Notes: a model not told the origin generated them from the letters alone. A DNA stretch of 64,000 nt from HXMU1420-2 sp017643305 (GCA_965217135.1 OZ244249.1:4092001-4156000), one strand, 5' to 3'. Positions 43,090 through 52,229 are shown, counted from the stretch's first letter. Translations and numbers: made by a program.

Positions 43090-43783
43090 CTGCTGACCTG
43101 ATGTGATGAAGGTTGATGATCGTACTCTTTAAATGCTTGCGCAGTTGTTTTGCGGTCGCCGTGGCGTCGCGCAACACCAACGCTTTGGTTATCGCTGCAT
43201 GCTCAGCCAGAGTGTTTTCGCGCCTGTCTTGCTGACGCGAGGACATGAAGCGCGCGCGCCAGAGCCGGGCGTTGTATTGCTTGTGCGTCTGGGCAAGCGG
43301 CTCGTTCCTGGAGGCGGCAACGATGCTGGCATGGAACTCCATGTCGAGATGAAAGAACTCCAGCGCCGACGAATTTGCTGGAAGATCCCGCATGGATCTG
43401 TCCAGGTTCTTAATTTCGCTGATCTGTTTGTCCGATGCTGAGGAACAAGCCAGCTCTCCCGCAAGAGATTCCAACGCGCTCAAGACAAGAACATTCTGTT
43501 CAATCTCGTCGAGGGAGGGATCTGCGACACGCGGTCGGCGTGTGGGACCATACTCAATCAACCCCTCAACTTCGAGAATGCGCAGGGCATCCTTAAGGGG
43601 GGTGCGACTGACGCCAAGGCCTTCGGCCAGATCACGTTCGGGCACCGGCGTGCCAGGGGCCAGTTTCTCAAGTAGGATCAACTCGCGCAAGGCGTCCGCA
43701 GCCTCTGTGCTAAGGGAGCGGCGCTCCGGCACTTGGCCGCTTTCTGAGACAATTGACGTGACTTTGGAGGCCTGTTTGTTCAT
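43076..43783 (-). CDS. GntR-family (FCD-type) regulator
   Basis: 235 residues from the ATG that overlaps the upstream DHDPS-type gene stop (ATGA). The winged HTH is LILLEKLAPGTPVPERDLAE, GLGVSRTPLKDALRILEVEG, and the C-terminal all-helical FCD domain has FHLDMEFHASIVAASRNEPL and LAEHAAITKALVLRDA, whose His residues bind a metal and an acid ligand. It lies inside the operon it probably controls; a perfect palindrome of GntR type is found upstream of the operon at 48872-48885. Confidence 0.9.
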   Translation of the reverse strand: MNKQASKVTSIVSESGQVPERRSLSTEAADALRELILLEKLAPGTPVPERDLAEGLGVSRTPLKDALRILEVEGLIEYGPTRRPRVADPSLDEIEQNVLVLSALESLAGELACSSASDKQISEIKNLDRSMRDLPANSSALEFFHLDMEFHASIVAASRNEPLAQTHKQYNARLWRARFMSSRQQDRRENTLAEHAAITKALVLRDATATAKQLRKHLKSTIINLHHIRSADAKT

Positions 43784-44688
43784 AGGCCCCACCGTAGGAT
43801 AATCGGATCCAGGACGTGCAGGTGGTCGATCAGCTCTGTCCGGGTGTCTGCTGGAAGTGGCGGGATCGGATGACGACAGAAGGCTGACGTGATCACGCCG
43901 CCTTCCACCATCGCTTCCTTTGTCCCACAAAAGCCACATTGCCGGTTTTCGTGGTTGATAGTGGGCAAAACGCGAGCGTAGGCAGCCTTTGCGGCATCTC
44001 TGTCCCCTGCCAGATGATGCGTAATCACAGGCTTGATCAATTCCGGGATCAGGGCAGACGTCATAGAACCTGTCGCCCCAGCGTCCAGATCCGCCAAGAG
44101 CGTGATCGCCTCTTCGCCGTCGAAAGGCCCTTCGATCGTGTCACCGCCTTCGGCAATGAGCCCGCGCAGCTTGTTGGCGGTGCCCGCGCTTTCGATTTTA
44201 AAGAGTTTGAGCATCTCAATTTCGCGCGCCATCCTAGCGAGAAGCGGAACCGTTAACTCAACGCCCGACAAGGGCGCATCTTGCAGCATGATCGGGATGC
44301 CAACTTCACCCACAGCTTTGAACTGTTCCAAGGTCTGCTCTGGCGTGCCTTTCAAAAGTGCCCCGTGATACGGGGCCATCATCATGACAATGCTGGCGCC
44401 AAGTTCCTTGGCCTGTCGCGCGCGCGCCACAGCAATCTTGGTCGCGAAATGGCTGATCGTGACGATCACGGGCACGCGGCCTGCGACATGCGAGATACAG
44501 AGCCTGGTTAGCGTGTCACGTTCGGCATCCGAGATCAGGAACTGCTCCGAAAAATTCGCCAGAATGCATATGCCATCCACGCCCTGATCGACCATCAGAT
44601 CAAGAACGCGCTTCATGCCTTCCAGGTCCAGCGTACCATCGTCGTTGAACGGGGTCGGAGCCACGGGCCAGATACCAGAATAGCTCAT
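43780..44688 (-). CDS. dihydrodipicolinate synthase / N-acetylneuraminate lyase family aldolase
   Basis: 302 residues, class I aldolase barrel. GIWPVAPTPFNDDGTLDLEG opens as in DapA/KDG aldolases; GICILANFSEQFLISDAERD, IVMMMAPYHGALLKG and LKLFKIESAGTANKL follow. The last contains Lys in the Schiff-base position (LFKIES). In this operon it should cleave or dehydrate the keto-deoxy sugar acid made by the enolase-superfamily dehydratase encoded just upstream (4-bp overlap). The exact substrate is unknown. Confidence 0.88.
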   Translation of the reverse strand: MSYSGIWPVAPTPFNDDGTLDLEGMKRVLDLMVDQGVDGICILANFSEQFLISDAERDTLTRLCISHVAGRVPVIVTISHFATKIAVARARQAKELGASIVMMMAPYHGALLKGTPEQTLEQFKAVGEVGIPIMLQDAPLSGVELTVPLLARMAREIEMLKLFKIESAGTANKLRGLIAEGGDTIEGPFDGEEAITLLADLDAGATGSMTSALIPELIKPVITHHLAGDRDAAKAAYARVLPTINHENRQCGFCGTKEAMVEGGVITSAFCRHPIPPLPADTRTELIDHLHVLDPIILRWGL

Positions 44689-45857
44689 TCTGTGATCTCG
44701 AAATTATGGGCGTGTTCATCCGTGATCTCGATGCCCAGTCCCGGCAGGTCTTCGTCCAGTTGCAGGTAACCGTCCTCAGCGTCCGGGTCGCCTTTGAAGA
44801 TGTAATAGAACAGCTCATTTCCGACCTCGACGTCGAAGACAGGGAAGTACTCGCTGATTGGGCAGTTCGCATTGGCCATCGTCAGGTGGTAGTTGTGCAT
44901 CTGCCCGGCATGCGGGATGACGGGCACCTGAAACGCCTCTGCCACCGCGTTGATTTTTTGTGCAGCCGTGATGCCACCTACACGGTTTGTATCGTATTGC
45001 AGAACGCTGACAGCGCCCCGACGAAGAAGATCAGCACAGCCGATCAGGCCGAACTCATGCTCACCGCCGCTGATCGGGATAGGTCCTTTATTGAGCTCGG
45101 CATAGCCTGCCACATCTTCGGCGATCACCGGTTCTTCCAGCCAGCGCGGTTCGTATTTTTCCAGCTTGGGTAGCATCCGACGGGTGTAGTCGAGGTTCCA
45201 GCCCATATAGGCCTCCAGCATCAGGTCGCGGTCATAGCCGATCACCTCGCGCACCGCCTCAACCCGTTTTAAGTTCTCGCGCATCCCAGCCATTCCGTCC
45301 TTGGGACCATAGCCAAAACGCGACTTGAAGCCTTGATAGCCGTGCTTCATGGCCTCTTCAGCCTCTTTCTGCATCACCTCAATCGGCCCTGCGTATAGCT
45401 TCGAGTAGTATACCGGGATCTTTTCTTTCGTACGACCACCAAGCAGCTTGAACACCGGCTTACCCGTAAGCTGGCCCATCAGGTCCCAAATCCCGATATC
45501 GATGGCAGAAATGGCCGTCATCCCAATACCCTTGCGGCCCCAGGCATGGGTGCGCCGGTACATCTTTTCCCACAGATACGCATAGTCGAATGGGTCATGT
45601 CCGATAACAAGCGGAGCGTACCAGTCATCGATCGCCTTTTTGACCACGGTTGGCGCGAGTGCCGCATTGCCGATGCCGATTGTCCCATCCTCGGCCTCGA
45701 CCTCGCAGGTCAACCATTGATGAAAGCGGAATGACGACATGGCGTCGCCCGTCTCATAAAGGGCGTCGGACGCGTTTGTGCAGAAGTTGCCCGTGGGCGG
45801 AACCGTCGGCCCTTTCCAGTTCCAGACACGGGTTCGGATCGATTTGATTTTGGTCAT
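44685..45857 (-). CDS. enolase-superfamily sugar-acid dehydratase (rhamnonate dehydratase-like)
   Basis: 390 residues. N-terminal capping domain, then a barrel whose metal ligands appear to be Glu215 (MLEAYMGW), Glu241 or Glu242 (WLEEPV) and Glu266 (SGGEHEFG), with His316 (IPHAGQMHNYH) as the acid/base residue. The SGGEH and PHAGQ motifs resemble L-rhamnonate dehydratase. The first ligand is Glu where most family members have Asp. It removes water from an aldonic acid to give a 2-keto-3-deoxy acid. The gene overlaps tctA by 4 bp, tying uptake to catabolism. Confidence 0.85.
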   Translation of the reverse strand: MTKIKSIRTRVWNWKGPTVPPTGNFCTNASDALYETGDAMSSFRFHQWLTCEVEAEDGTIGIGNAALAPTVVKKAIDDWYAPLVIGHDPFDYAYLWEKMYRRTHAWGRKGIGMTAISAIDIGIWDLMGQLTGKPVFKLLGGRTKEKIPVYYSKLYAGPIEVMQKEAEEAMKHGYQGFKSRFGYGPKDGMAGMRENLKRVEAVREVIGYDRDLMLEAYMGWNLDYTRRMLPKLEKYEPRWLEEPVIAEDVAGYAELNKGPIPISGGEHEFGLIGCADLLRRGAVSVLQYDTNRVGGITAAQKINAVAEAFQVPVIPHAGQMHNYHLTMANANCPISEYFPVFDVEVGNELFYYIFKGDPDAEDGYLQLDEDLPGLGIEITDEHAHNFEITE

Positions 45858-47362
45858 GCGGACGCCTCATTGTCTGGGTGGTTGCGCTTGAAGTTCTTGA
45901 AGATCATTGGGCCAAAAAGCGCCAGCGCCGTCAGGATGAAAAAGACCAGACAAATTGGCCTCGTCGTCATCAGCCACCATTTTTCATCAAGCATCACCAT
46001 GGACTGGCCCAGCCGTTGTTCGAGGATGCCGCCGAGGATCAGCCCAATCGCCAGCGGCACAACGGAAAAGCCAAAGACCCGCATGAAATAACCAAGCACG
46101 CCGGCGATCAGGGCAACCCAGACGTCGAACATGCTTTGCGCCAATGCATAAGCACCAACGATGGAAAACATGAAGACGCAGGGCCACAATACCTGTGTGG
46201 GGATCAAAGTGACGCGAGCAAAAAGCTTCGCCCCATAAAGACCTATGGCAAGAAAAAGCAGGTTCACAAAGAGCATCGACCAGAATATCGCAAAGGCAAA
46301 GTTTGCCTGATCCGTAAACATCGTCGGTCCAGGCCTTAGGCCGTGGACCAGAAGTCCGGCCAGGATGACCGCTGCAGTCGGTGAGCCGGGAATGCCAAGT
46401 GCGAGGGTTGGCACCATTGCGCCCCCGGTGGCAGAATTATTCGCCGCCTCAGACCCCGCAATGCCTTCCGGCGCGCCCTTGCCGAACTCTTCGGGGTTCT
46501 TCGACCAGCGCTTGGCCTCATTGTAGCCGATCATTGAGGCAACAGTTGCACCCTCTGCGGGCAAGATGCCGATGAAGGTGCCAATCCCGGAAGAGCGAAG
46601 GATCGTCTTCCAGACCCGCCGGTAGTCTTCGCGGCTGGGCAACTTGATCGCCTTCATGGTGATTGTCTCACGCTTTTCATCAAGGCGTGTGGCCTGTGCA
46701 ATCAGTTCAGAGATACCAAAGACACCAATCATGACCGGCACAAAGCCGATCCCCTCATAGAGGTGCGGGCTGTCGAAAGTGAACCGCTTCACGGAGGTCA
46801 AAAGATCCGTGCCAACGGTCGCCAGCAGAATGCCCATCGCCCCGGCAATCAGGTTTCGGATGGGAGAGCCACCACCAATGCTCACCAGCATGGACAGACC
46901 AAAGACCGTCAGCGCGAAATACTCAGGGGGAGCAAAGCTGTAGGCTGCGCGCGCAAGAAGTGGCGCCGATAGCATAAGGACAAATACGCTAAATACGCCA
47001 CCGATTGTGGAAGACACAACTGCCAGACCAAGTGCGCGTCCGGCCTCGCCGCGGATCGCCATAGGGTATCCGTCAAGGCAGGTGGTCGCGCTGGCCGAGG
47101 TGCCGGGTGTGTTGATCAAAATGGCGGTGATGGCACCGGCGAAGGTCGCGGAGCAATAGATCGCCGTTAGAATCGAAATCGCGGCGACCGGCTCCATCGT
47201 GAGGGTGAAGGGCAGCAGGAGCGCTGCCCCCGTCGTCGCGTTCAACCCCGGCAAGGCACCGATTACTACCCCTCCAAGTGTCGCACAGACCAGCAAGAGA
47301 ATCAGATACGGATCCCCGAGCGCTGCCAAACCTGCCCAGAATGCCTCCATCAGCCGTACCAC
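45854..47362 (-). CDS. tctA: tripartite tricarboxylate transporter permease TctA
   Basis: 502 residues, about twelve helices, with GVVIGALPGLNATTGAALLL near the N terminus and IPGSPTAAVILAGLLVHGLR in the middle, both diagnostic of TctA. It is the main membrane channel of a secondary importer driven by the ion gradient and fed by the binding protein TctC. It overlaps tctB by 13 bp and the dehydratase gene by 4 bp. Name follows the family; the solute here is probably a sugar acid, not citrate. Confidence 0.95.
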   Translation of the reverse strand: MVRLMEAFWAGLAALGDPYLILLLVCATLGGVVIGALPGLNATTGAALLLPFTLTMEPVAAISILTAIYCSATFAGAITAILINTPGTSASATTCLDGYPMAIRGEAGRALGLAVVSSTIGGVFSVFVLMLSAPLLARAAYSFAPPEYFALTVFGLSMLVSIGGGSPIRNLIAGAMGILLATVGTDLLTSVKRFTFDSPHLYEGIGFVPVMIGVFGISELIAQATRLDEKRETITMKAIKLPSREDYRRVWKTILRSSGIGTFIGILPAEGATVASMIGYNEAKRWSKNPEEFGKGAPEGIAGSEAANNSATGGAMVPTLALGIPGSPTAAVILAGLLVHGLRPGPTMFTDQANFAFAIFWSMLFVNLLFLAIGLYGAKLFARVTLIPTQVLWPCVFMFSIVGAYALAQSMFDVWVALIAGVLGYFMRVFGFSVVPLAIGLILGGILEQRLGQSMVMLDEKWWLMTTRPICLVFFILTALALFGPMIFKNFKRNHPDNEASA

Positions 47363-47820
47363 ATGTTGGTCAGAAGGCCGCGCGGGAACCGCACCTGAAA
47401 TGCCTGATCGAAAAGAAAAAAGATCACCAAGGGCACGAGAAGGCCGACACCCGCCAGCACACCTATGCGCCGCTCACCCCACAGCGCTGACAGCGCCGCA
47501 GCAAAGCAACCCAAGGCAATGAAGAGATCGACGGAGACCAACAGGGCAAACCCTGCCATTAGGGCGATGGTTAACCACGTTTTGGTCACCATGCGCTCCT
47601 GCATGCGCACGGGATCAAACCAGGCCATCAACAGCGATAGCGCAATGATGAGCCCGCAAACAAGCTGCGGAAAGTCTGAGGGCTGGATTCCACGCTTAAG
47701 AATGGGCGGCATCTTCTTGAACGTGGTGGACACGTAAATCGCCGCGCATGCAAACAGGATCAGAGCGATCGGTACCAGCCACCGCACCCACCGGTCGGTT
47801 CTTTTTGACACATATTGCAT
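47350..47820 (-). CDS. tctB: tripartite tricarboxylate transporter small subunit TctB
   Basis: 156 residues with four hydrophobic helices (WLVPIALILFACAAIYVS, FPQLVCGLIIALSLLMAW, LTIALMAGFALLVSVDLF, IGVLAGVGLLVPLVIFFL). Its size and helix layout match TctB, which has little conserved sequence. Start codon choice is uncertain because the two nearby ATGs (47820 and 47850) lack clear ribosome sites; the shorter form avoids a non-hydrophobic extension. It follows the hairpin after tctC. Confidence 0.85.
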   Translation of the reverse strand: MQYVSKRTDRWVRWLVPIALILFACAAIYVSTTFKKMPPILKRGIQPSDFPQLVCGLIIALSLLMAWFDPVRMQERMVTKTWLTIALMAGFALLVSVDLFIALGCFAAALSALWGERRIGVLAGVGLLVPLVIFFLFDQAFQVRFPRGLLTNMWYG

Positions 47821-47841
47821 GCAACACCTAAAGGGTTGCGG

Positions 47842-47860
47842 AGCCGCCACGAGGGCGGCT
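47842..47860 (-). terminator. hairpin between tctC and tctB (attenuator)
   Basis: AGCCGCC-ACGAG-GGCGGCT, a seven-pair GC stem just after the tctC stop, with only a weak T tract beyond (CCCTTT). Such a partial stop or RNA-protecting stem lets the binding-protein message accumulate over the permease message. Confidence 0.5.
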
Positions 47861-47871
47861 TCGCTATAAAT

Positions 47872-48822
47872 TTATTCGATGAAGCCCAACTCTTTCAACG
47901 CAGACTGCATGTCATTGACCATCACCGACAGCTGGCTGCCCCAAACGTCAGATCCGGCAACAGACGTGCTGTCGAGACCAACCGAGGTCAGGAAGCCTTG
48001 ATAAACCGTGTGGCCCATCGCGTTCATCAGCGACTCTTCGATCTTGGCAGCAACCTCGTCCGGCGTATCGGCGTGCACGACAAAGCCCCTGACGGTTGAG
48101 AAGCTGACGGGAATTCCCATTTCCTCGGCCGTCGACACATCTGGCAAAGCAGACATACGCTCGGGCGCAAGAACAACGATCGGGCAGACATCCCCTGCCT
48201 CAATCTGGCTGCCTGCCTCGGCCAGGTTCAGAACAGCCGCATCCACCGCGCCAGTGACAAGCTGGGTTGCCAGTTCGCCACCACCGTCAAACGGCAGGAT
48301 TTTCGGGGTCATCATGCCACCTTTCTTGGTGAACATAAATGCCGAGACATCGTCGATATTGCCCAGATGGGTCGTCCCATAGGTAATCGGCGCTTCCTTC
48401 TGCTTGGCGACAAAGTCTGCAGCATCCGCATATGCCCCACAGCGCACCATTAGGATCTGTGGATCATCGGTGCCCCGCGCGATTGGACGGATGTCGTCCA
48501 GCGTCATCTTGGTCTCGCCTTTTGCCAACGTCGCGGCGTGACCGATCGTGAAGGTCAGGATGTTATAGCCATCGGCCGGAACGCCGAGGTAATAATCCAT
48601 CGCCACGGCACCGCCGCCGCCCTTCTTGTTCACCACAATCATGTCCTGACCCAGCTCGCGGCGGGCCCGCAGCATCATCATGCGCGTGGTGACATCTGTG
48701 CCGCCTCCGTTCCCAGCATGGGTCACAACTTCAATTGCTTTGCTTGGATAGTCCTCGGCGCTGACAGCGCCTGCGAAAAGTGCCACCGCCGCAGCGACTG
48801 CACCGACAATACGGGTTTTCAT
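47872..48822 (-). CDS. tctC: TctC-type periplasmic solute-binding protein
   Basis: 316 residues after CACTGGGAGGAAAAC. Signal peptide TRIVGAVAAAVALFAGAVSA, then EDYPSKAIEVVTHAGNGGGT, DMIVVNKKGGGGAVAMDYYL and TQLVTGAVDAAVLNLAEAGS, the Bug/TctC fold. It captures a carboxylated solute in the periplasm for TctAB. It is the first gene of a seven-gene operon (tctC, tctB, tctA, dehydratase, aldolase, gntR, pdxA-type). The longer upstream frame is leader sequence. Confidence 0.92.
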   Translation of the reverse strand: MKTRIVGAVAAAVALFAGAVSAEDYPSKAIEVVTHAGNGGGTDVTTRMMMLRARRELGQDMIVVNKKGGGGAVAMDYYLGVPADGYNILTFTIGHAATLAKGETKMTLDDIRPIARGTDDPQILMVRCGAYADAADFVAKQKEAPITYGTTHLGNIDDVSAFMFTKKGGMMTPKILPFDGGGELATQLVTGAVDAAVLNLAEAGSQIEAGDVCPIVVLAPERMSALPDVSTAEEMGIPVSFSTVRGFVVHADTPDEVAAKIEESLMNAMGHTVYQGFLTSVGLDSTSVAGSDVWGSQLSVMVNDMQSALKELGFIE

Positions 48823-48871
48823 GTTTTCCTCCCAATGTTCAGCGACCCGTTTGCGGGAGCGCCTTTTGGAA

Positions 48872-48885
48872 TTTGGCATGCCAAA
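48872..48885. promoter_or_regulatory. candidate GntR operator
   Basis: TTTGGCATGCCAAA, a perfect 14-bp palindrome within GAATTTGGCATGCCAAAAATTC, 50 bp upstream of tctC. FadR/FCD-type GntR proteins commonly bind short palindromes of the form TTGGnATnCCAA. The matching regulator gene is in the same operon. Confidence 0.65.
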
Positions 48886-49439
48886 AATTCAAAGTCAATT
48901 TTTTGTCTTGCCCAGCGAACACGAAATCCATCCCTCGCGATCACCACGCACATTTCAAAAGGCACGAAGCCGATTCAATAAGTTAGATCGTCAACGTCGA
49001 GCTGTTGTTGTGGCAGGGCATGGCAAATCGGAGGATCACCTATAAAAGCGCCAAACCTATTGCAGGCAGCTCAAGACCAATGTCCGCACCTGCGTTGTTT
49101 TATGAGCTTTCACGTTTGCAGTGAAAGTCAGCTTTCCGCCCATATCGACACATGCTGATCCCGTAATCCTTGCATTGATGGCGCTAAAGGTAAGGTGATA
49201 AATCTAGGTCGAGGCTGAAATAAGTATCTAATAAGTAATCATAAAATTCACCTATCACTGGATATGCGGATTCTCAAAATCGATCTTGTTGATGTCACTC
49301 GCCCAAGGAGAGGCAACCTTGAATGATTATGCAAGCTTATGAGCAAAACCTGTTGAGTTAAGACGCTGTGGGACGTCCAGAACCGGTGCAGCTCTATAAA
49401 TGGTCAGACAGCGTCGCGCAGTTGGCGACATCGCTTTCC
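48886..49439. other. intergenic region with IS21-like remnant
   Basis: It separates the tct operon start from the 3' end of the TAXI-TRAP permease gene. It should contain the tct promoter near 48900. TGATGTCACTCGCCCA at 49290-49305 and the unit TGCAAGCTTATG at 49330-49341 match the long repeat (13377 onward and the TGCAAACTTATG units), so a worn copy of that element end lies here. No gene was found. Confidence 0.45.
49290..49341. repeat. worn third copy of the IS21-like end sequence
   Basis: It shares a 16-base exact match and one terminal unit with the 348-bp repeats, in the same orientation; the material between has diverged. Confidence 0.5.
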
Positions 49440-51218
49440 TCAGATCGGCGCGAAAATCACCGCTAGCCCGGCGGCACATAGCCCTAAAGTGGCCAGCGGA
49501 TTGCGCATGGCGATCAGCCCGTAGGATAGTAGGCCCAGCCCCAGCCCCACCCGCATAAAGGCCACCAGCGCCATCCCCGGCACCTCCACCACGCGGATCA
49601 GGTCGGGGTTGGCCACCATGCCCAGCGGGATGATATAAAGCCCGACGCCCAGCGCCATAGCAGTCATCGCCACCCGCAGCCAGTTTTCCTGCACCATGCC
49701 GGAGGCGATAAACACTGCACCGCAAACCGGTGGCGTGATCGTGGACAACAGCGCGTACCAGAACACGAACAGATGCGCCTCGAGCGGGGCCAGGCCCAAC
49801 TGGATCAGGGCGGGCCCGGCGACAGACACGCAAATGACGTAAGCCGCTGTTGTCGGCACCTCCATCCCCAGAACGAGGCAGGCCAGCGCGGTGAGCAGCA
49901 GGGCGGGCCACAGCAGCCCACCAGCGCCAGACAGGATCAGCGATGTAATTTTTACCCCAAGCCCGGTTATCGACAGCACTCCGATGACTATGGATGCGCA
50001 CAGGATGATCGAGGCGATCAAGGCCACCTGACGGGCAGCTGTCAGCAATGCGTTTTCGATCCGCCCCCAGGCCGCGCTTGGGTCGATCCGCATCTGCCGA
50101 TCAAACAGCAGCGACAGCGCGCCCACCCCGATGGCCAGACAAGCCGCGTATTGCGGGGTTACGCCCAGGCCGAACATGCCCCAGAGCAGCACAGCAAATG
50201 GCACAAGAAAAAACATTGACGTGATGAGGACATCGCGCAGCGAAGGTCTGTCGGCGCTGTCGATCCCCCTGAGTTCGGCATTGCGGGCATAGGCGTTGAT
50301 GCCCACCCAGACAGCCATGAAATACAGCACCGCAGGCAGGGCGGCTGCGGCCATTATGCCTGTGTAGGGCACACCTGTAAGCTCCACCATCACGAACGCC
50401 CCCGCCCCCATCAGCGGCGGCATGATCTGACCACCGGAGGACGCCACGGCCTCCACCGCGCCGGCCAGTCGCTTGGGATAACCGAGCTTGGTCATCGCTG
50501 GCAGGGTGATGGCCCCGGTAGAGGCTACATTGGCCGATGCGGAGCCGGAGATAGAGCCGAAAAGGGCCGAAGAAATCACCGAAACCTTGGCGGCCCCGCC
50601 ATTCAGCCGCCCGGCGGCGGCGGAGGCAACGTTCATGAAGCCCTGCCCCGCCTCACCCGCATTCAGCACCGCCCCGAAGATCACGAAAATCGCAACGACC
50701 CCAACCGAAACAGCGGTGAGCGAGCCCCAGATGCCGCCTTCGGCGATGGTCATCGTGCCCAGGAAGCTTTTGAGCGGAGTACCGGAATGACCGAATTCGC
50801 CAGCGATATGCTGGCCAAGCAGCGCATAGGCCAGCGCCAACGCGGCAACAACCGGGAGGGGCCAGCCAATGGCGCGGCGGGCTGCCTCCAACACACAGAC
50901 CAGCAGGGTCACAGCCACCGCGATTTGAAACCCGTTTTCCAAAAAACCATATTGATCGCCCAGCGCATCGTGGTTCCAGGCAATCCAGATCGACGCCGCC
51001 ATGCCCAGAACAGCGAACACAGCCCCGGTCGCCAATTGCGCCTTACCCCTTGCAGAGAACACGAAGATCCACGGCAATACAAACGCCATGTGCAGCGGGC
51101 GCGATACGAGGTTGGGCACCAGGCCCCAGAAAATTAGCCCTATGTGATAGATCACCAGTGCCGCAGCCAGCACCAGCCACACCGGTTTCCAGCGAATGGG
51201 TTGATCGTCCTGCAACAT
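49440..51218 (-). CDS. TRAP transporter fused permease (TAXI type)
   Basis: 592 residues with many hydrophobic helices: a DctQ-like N-terminal portion fused to a DctM-like portion. Landmarks are SVISSALFGSISGSASANVA, STGAITLPAMTKLGYPKRLA, VASSGGQIMPPLMGAGAFVM and LGMEVPTTAAYVICVSVAG, as in 4TM/12TM fusion permeases. These work with TAXI binding proteins, encoded 60 bp upstream on the same strand. A strong hairpin lies in that gap. Confidence 0.93.
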   Translation of the reverse strand: MLQDDQPIRWKPVWLVLAAALVIYHIGLIFWGLVPNLVSRPLHMAFVLPWIFVFSARGKAQLATGAVFAVLGMAASIWIAWNHDALGDQYGFLENGFQIAVAVTLLVCVLEAARRAIGWPLPVVAALALAYALLGQHIAGEFGHSGTPLKSFLGTMTIAEGGIWGSLTAVSVGVVAIFVIFGAVLNAGEAGQGFMNVASAAAGRLNGGAAKVSVISSALFGSISGSASANVASTGAITLPAMTKLGYPKRLAGAVEAVASSGGQIMPPLMGAGAFVMVELTGVPYTGIMAAAALPAVLYFMAVWVGINAYARNAELRGIDSADRPSLRDVLITSMFFLVPFAVLLWGMFGLGVTPQYAACLAIGVGALSLLFDRQMRIDPSAAWGRIENALLTAARQVALIASIILCASIVIGVLSITGLGVKITSLILSGAGGLLWPALLLTALACLVLGMEVPTTAAYVICVSVAGPALIQLGLAPLEAHLFVFWYALLSTITPPVCGAVFIASGMVQENWLRVAMTAMALGVGLYIIPLGMVANPDLIRVVEVPGMALVAFMRVGLGLGLLSYGLIAMRNPLATLGLCAAGLAVIFAPI

Positions 51219-51230
51219 GCCTTGGTCCCC

Positions 51231-51259
51231 AAAAAGAAGGCCGGGCCAAAGGCCCGGCC
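51231..51259 (-). terminator. terminator-like attenuator between TAXI binding protein and permease
   Basis: GGCCGGGCC-AAA-GGCCCGGCC (51239-51259), a perfect nine-pair stem, is followed on the minus strand by TTCTTTTTGG. It lies between the two transporter genes, so it should reduce read-through and keep the binding protein in excess. Confidence 0.75.
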
Positions 51260-51278
51260 GACCCTAAGCGGATGTGTA

Positions 51279-52229
51279 TTACATCTGCGCGTCAGTCAGC
51301 GACATGCCTGCTTCTTTGTAATAGCGGATCGCACCAGGGTGGATTTTGCCGGTGATGTTGCCCATCAGGCTGTCATCCACACCGTTCCACCAGGGGGCTG
51401 CAGCACCCATTTTGGCTTTGCCTTCCCAGAAGGTCTTGGTCAGCTGGTACGCAGTTTCGTCATCCATCTTGGTGGTGGTGAACGCGACCACAGGCAGCGA
51501 GGTTGTTACGATATCGCTGTCCTGCCCTGCATAGGTCCCGGCGGGGATGATCAGGCGGGCGCGCTTGGTTGTGGCGATCTGGTCATCGCTGAGTGACAGG
51601 ACGGTTACACCGGTCGAGGCCGCCGCTTCGATCACATTCGGTGCGGGGTAAGAGCCGGCGGTGACGAACGCATCAATCTGGCCGTTTTTCAGCGCTGGTA
51701 CGGCGTTGGACAGTTCGACCTCGGCCAGTTTGACCTTGCCTTCCAGCCCGAACAGTTTGAGGTACTTTTCCCCCTCACGCGCACCGAAGGACCCTTTGCC
51801 CAGCAGCACGGTTTTGCCTTCCAGATCAGCAAAGCTGGAGATCCCGGCATCGGCCCGCGCCACGAAATGCATGGTCAGCGACGGAATCGGAAACAGCGCG
51901 CGGATCTCGTCAAAGGCCGGGTCACCCTTGCCTTCGAACATCGCCTTGCCGCCCTGGGCCAGTCTCACCAGGACCGGCGGTGTGGTGAACACATAGTCAC
52001 CCCCACGTGCCTTGACCTCCATGACGTTCTGGACGGAACCTTGGCTTTCTTCCACCGTTACGATTATGTCCGATCCGGCCTTCATCGCCTCGGCGATCTG
52101 CACGGCCATTTGGTAGTAGGACGACGTCGATTTGGCGGATTTATAGGTTACGCGGGTTTCTGCGAAGCTCGCAGTTGCCGACATGACCAAAGCGGCGACC
52201 GCCCCGACCAGGAATTTTGCAGATTTCAT
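51279..52229 (-). CDS. TAXI-family TRAP solute-binding protein
   Basis: 316 residues after AAATGGGAGGATAAA. Signal peptide KSAKFLVGAVAALVMSATAS, then ETRVTYKSAKSTSSYYQMAV and LEGKTVLLGKGSFGAREGEK, PALKNGQIDAFVTAGSYPAP, which are typical of the TAXI group. Ligands of this group are poorly known (glutamate or other small acids in some). It is divergent from the molybdoenzyme gene with 337 bp between starts, so the solute may be the enzyme's substrate or product. Confidence 0.9.
   Translation of the reverse strand: MKSAKFLVGAVAALVMSATASFAETRVTYKSAKSTSSYYQMAVQIAEAMKAGSDIIVTVEESQGSVQNVMEVKARGGDYVFTTPPVLVRLAQGGKAMFEGKGDPAFDEIRALFPIPSLTMHFVARADAGISSFADLEGKTVLLGKGSFGAREGEKYLKLFGLEGKVKLAEVELSNAVPALKNGQIDAFVTAGSYPAPNVIEAAASTGVTVLSLSDDQIATTKRARLIIPAGTYAGQDSDIVTTSLPVVAFTTTKMDDETAYQLTKTFWEGKAKMGAAAPWWNGVDDSLMGNITGKIHPGAIRYYKEAGMSLTDAQM

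Noticed and set aside
43784..43939. N-terminal extension of the GntR regulator
   Set aside because: The extra codons lie inside the upstream aldolase gene; the ATGA overlap start gives a normal family length.
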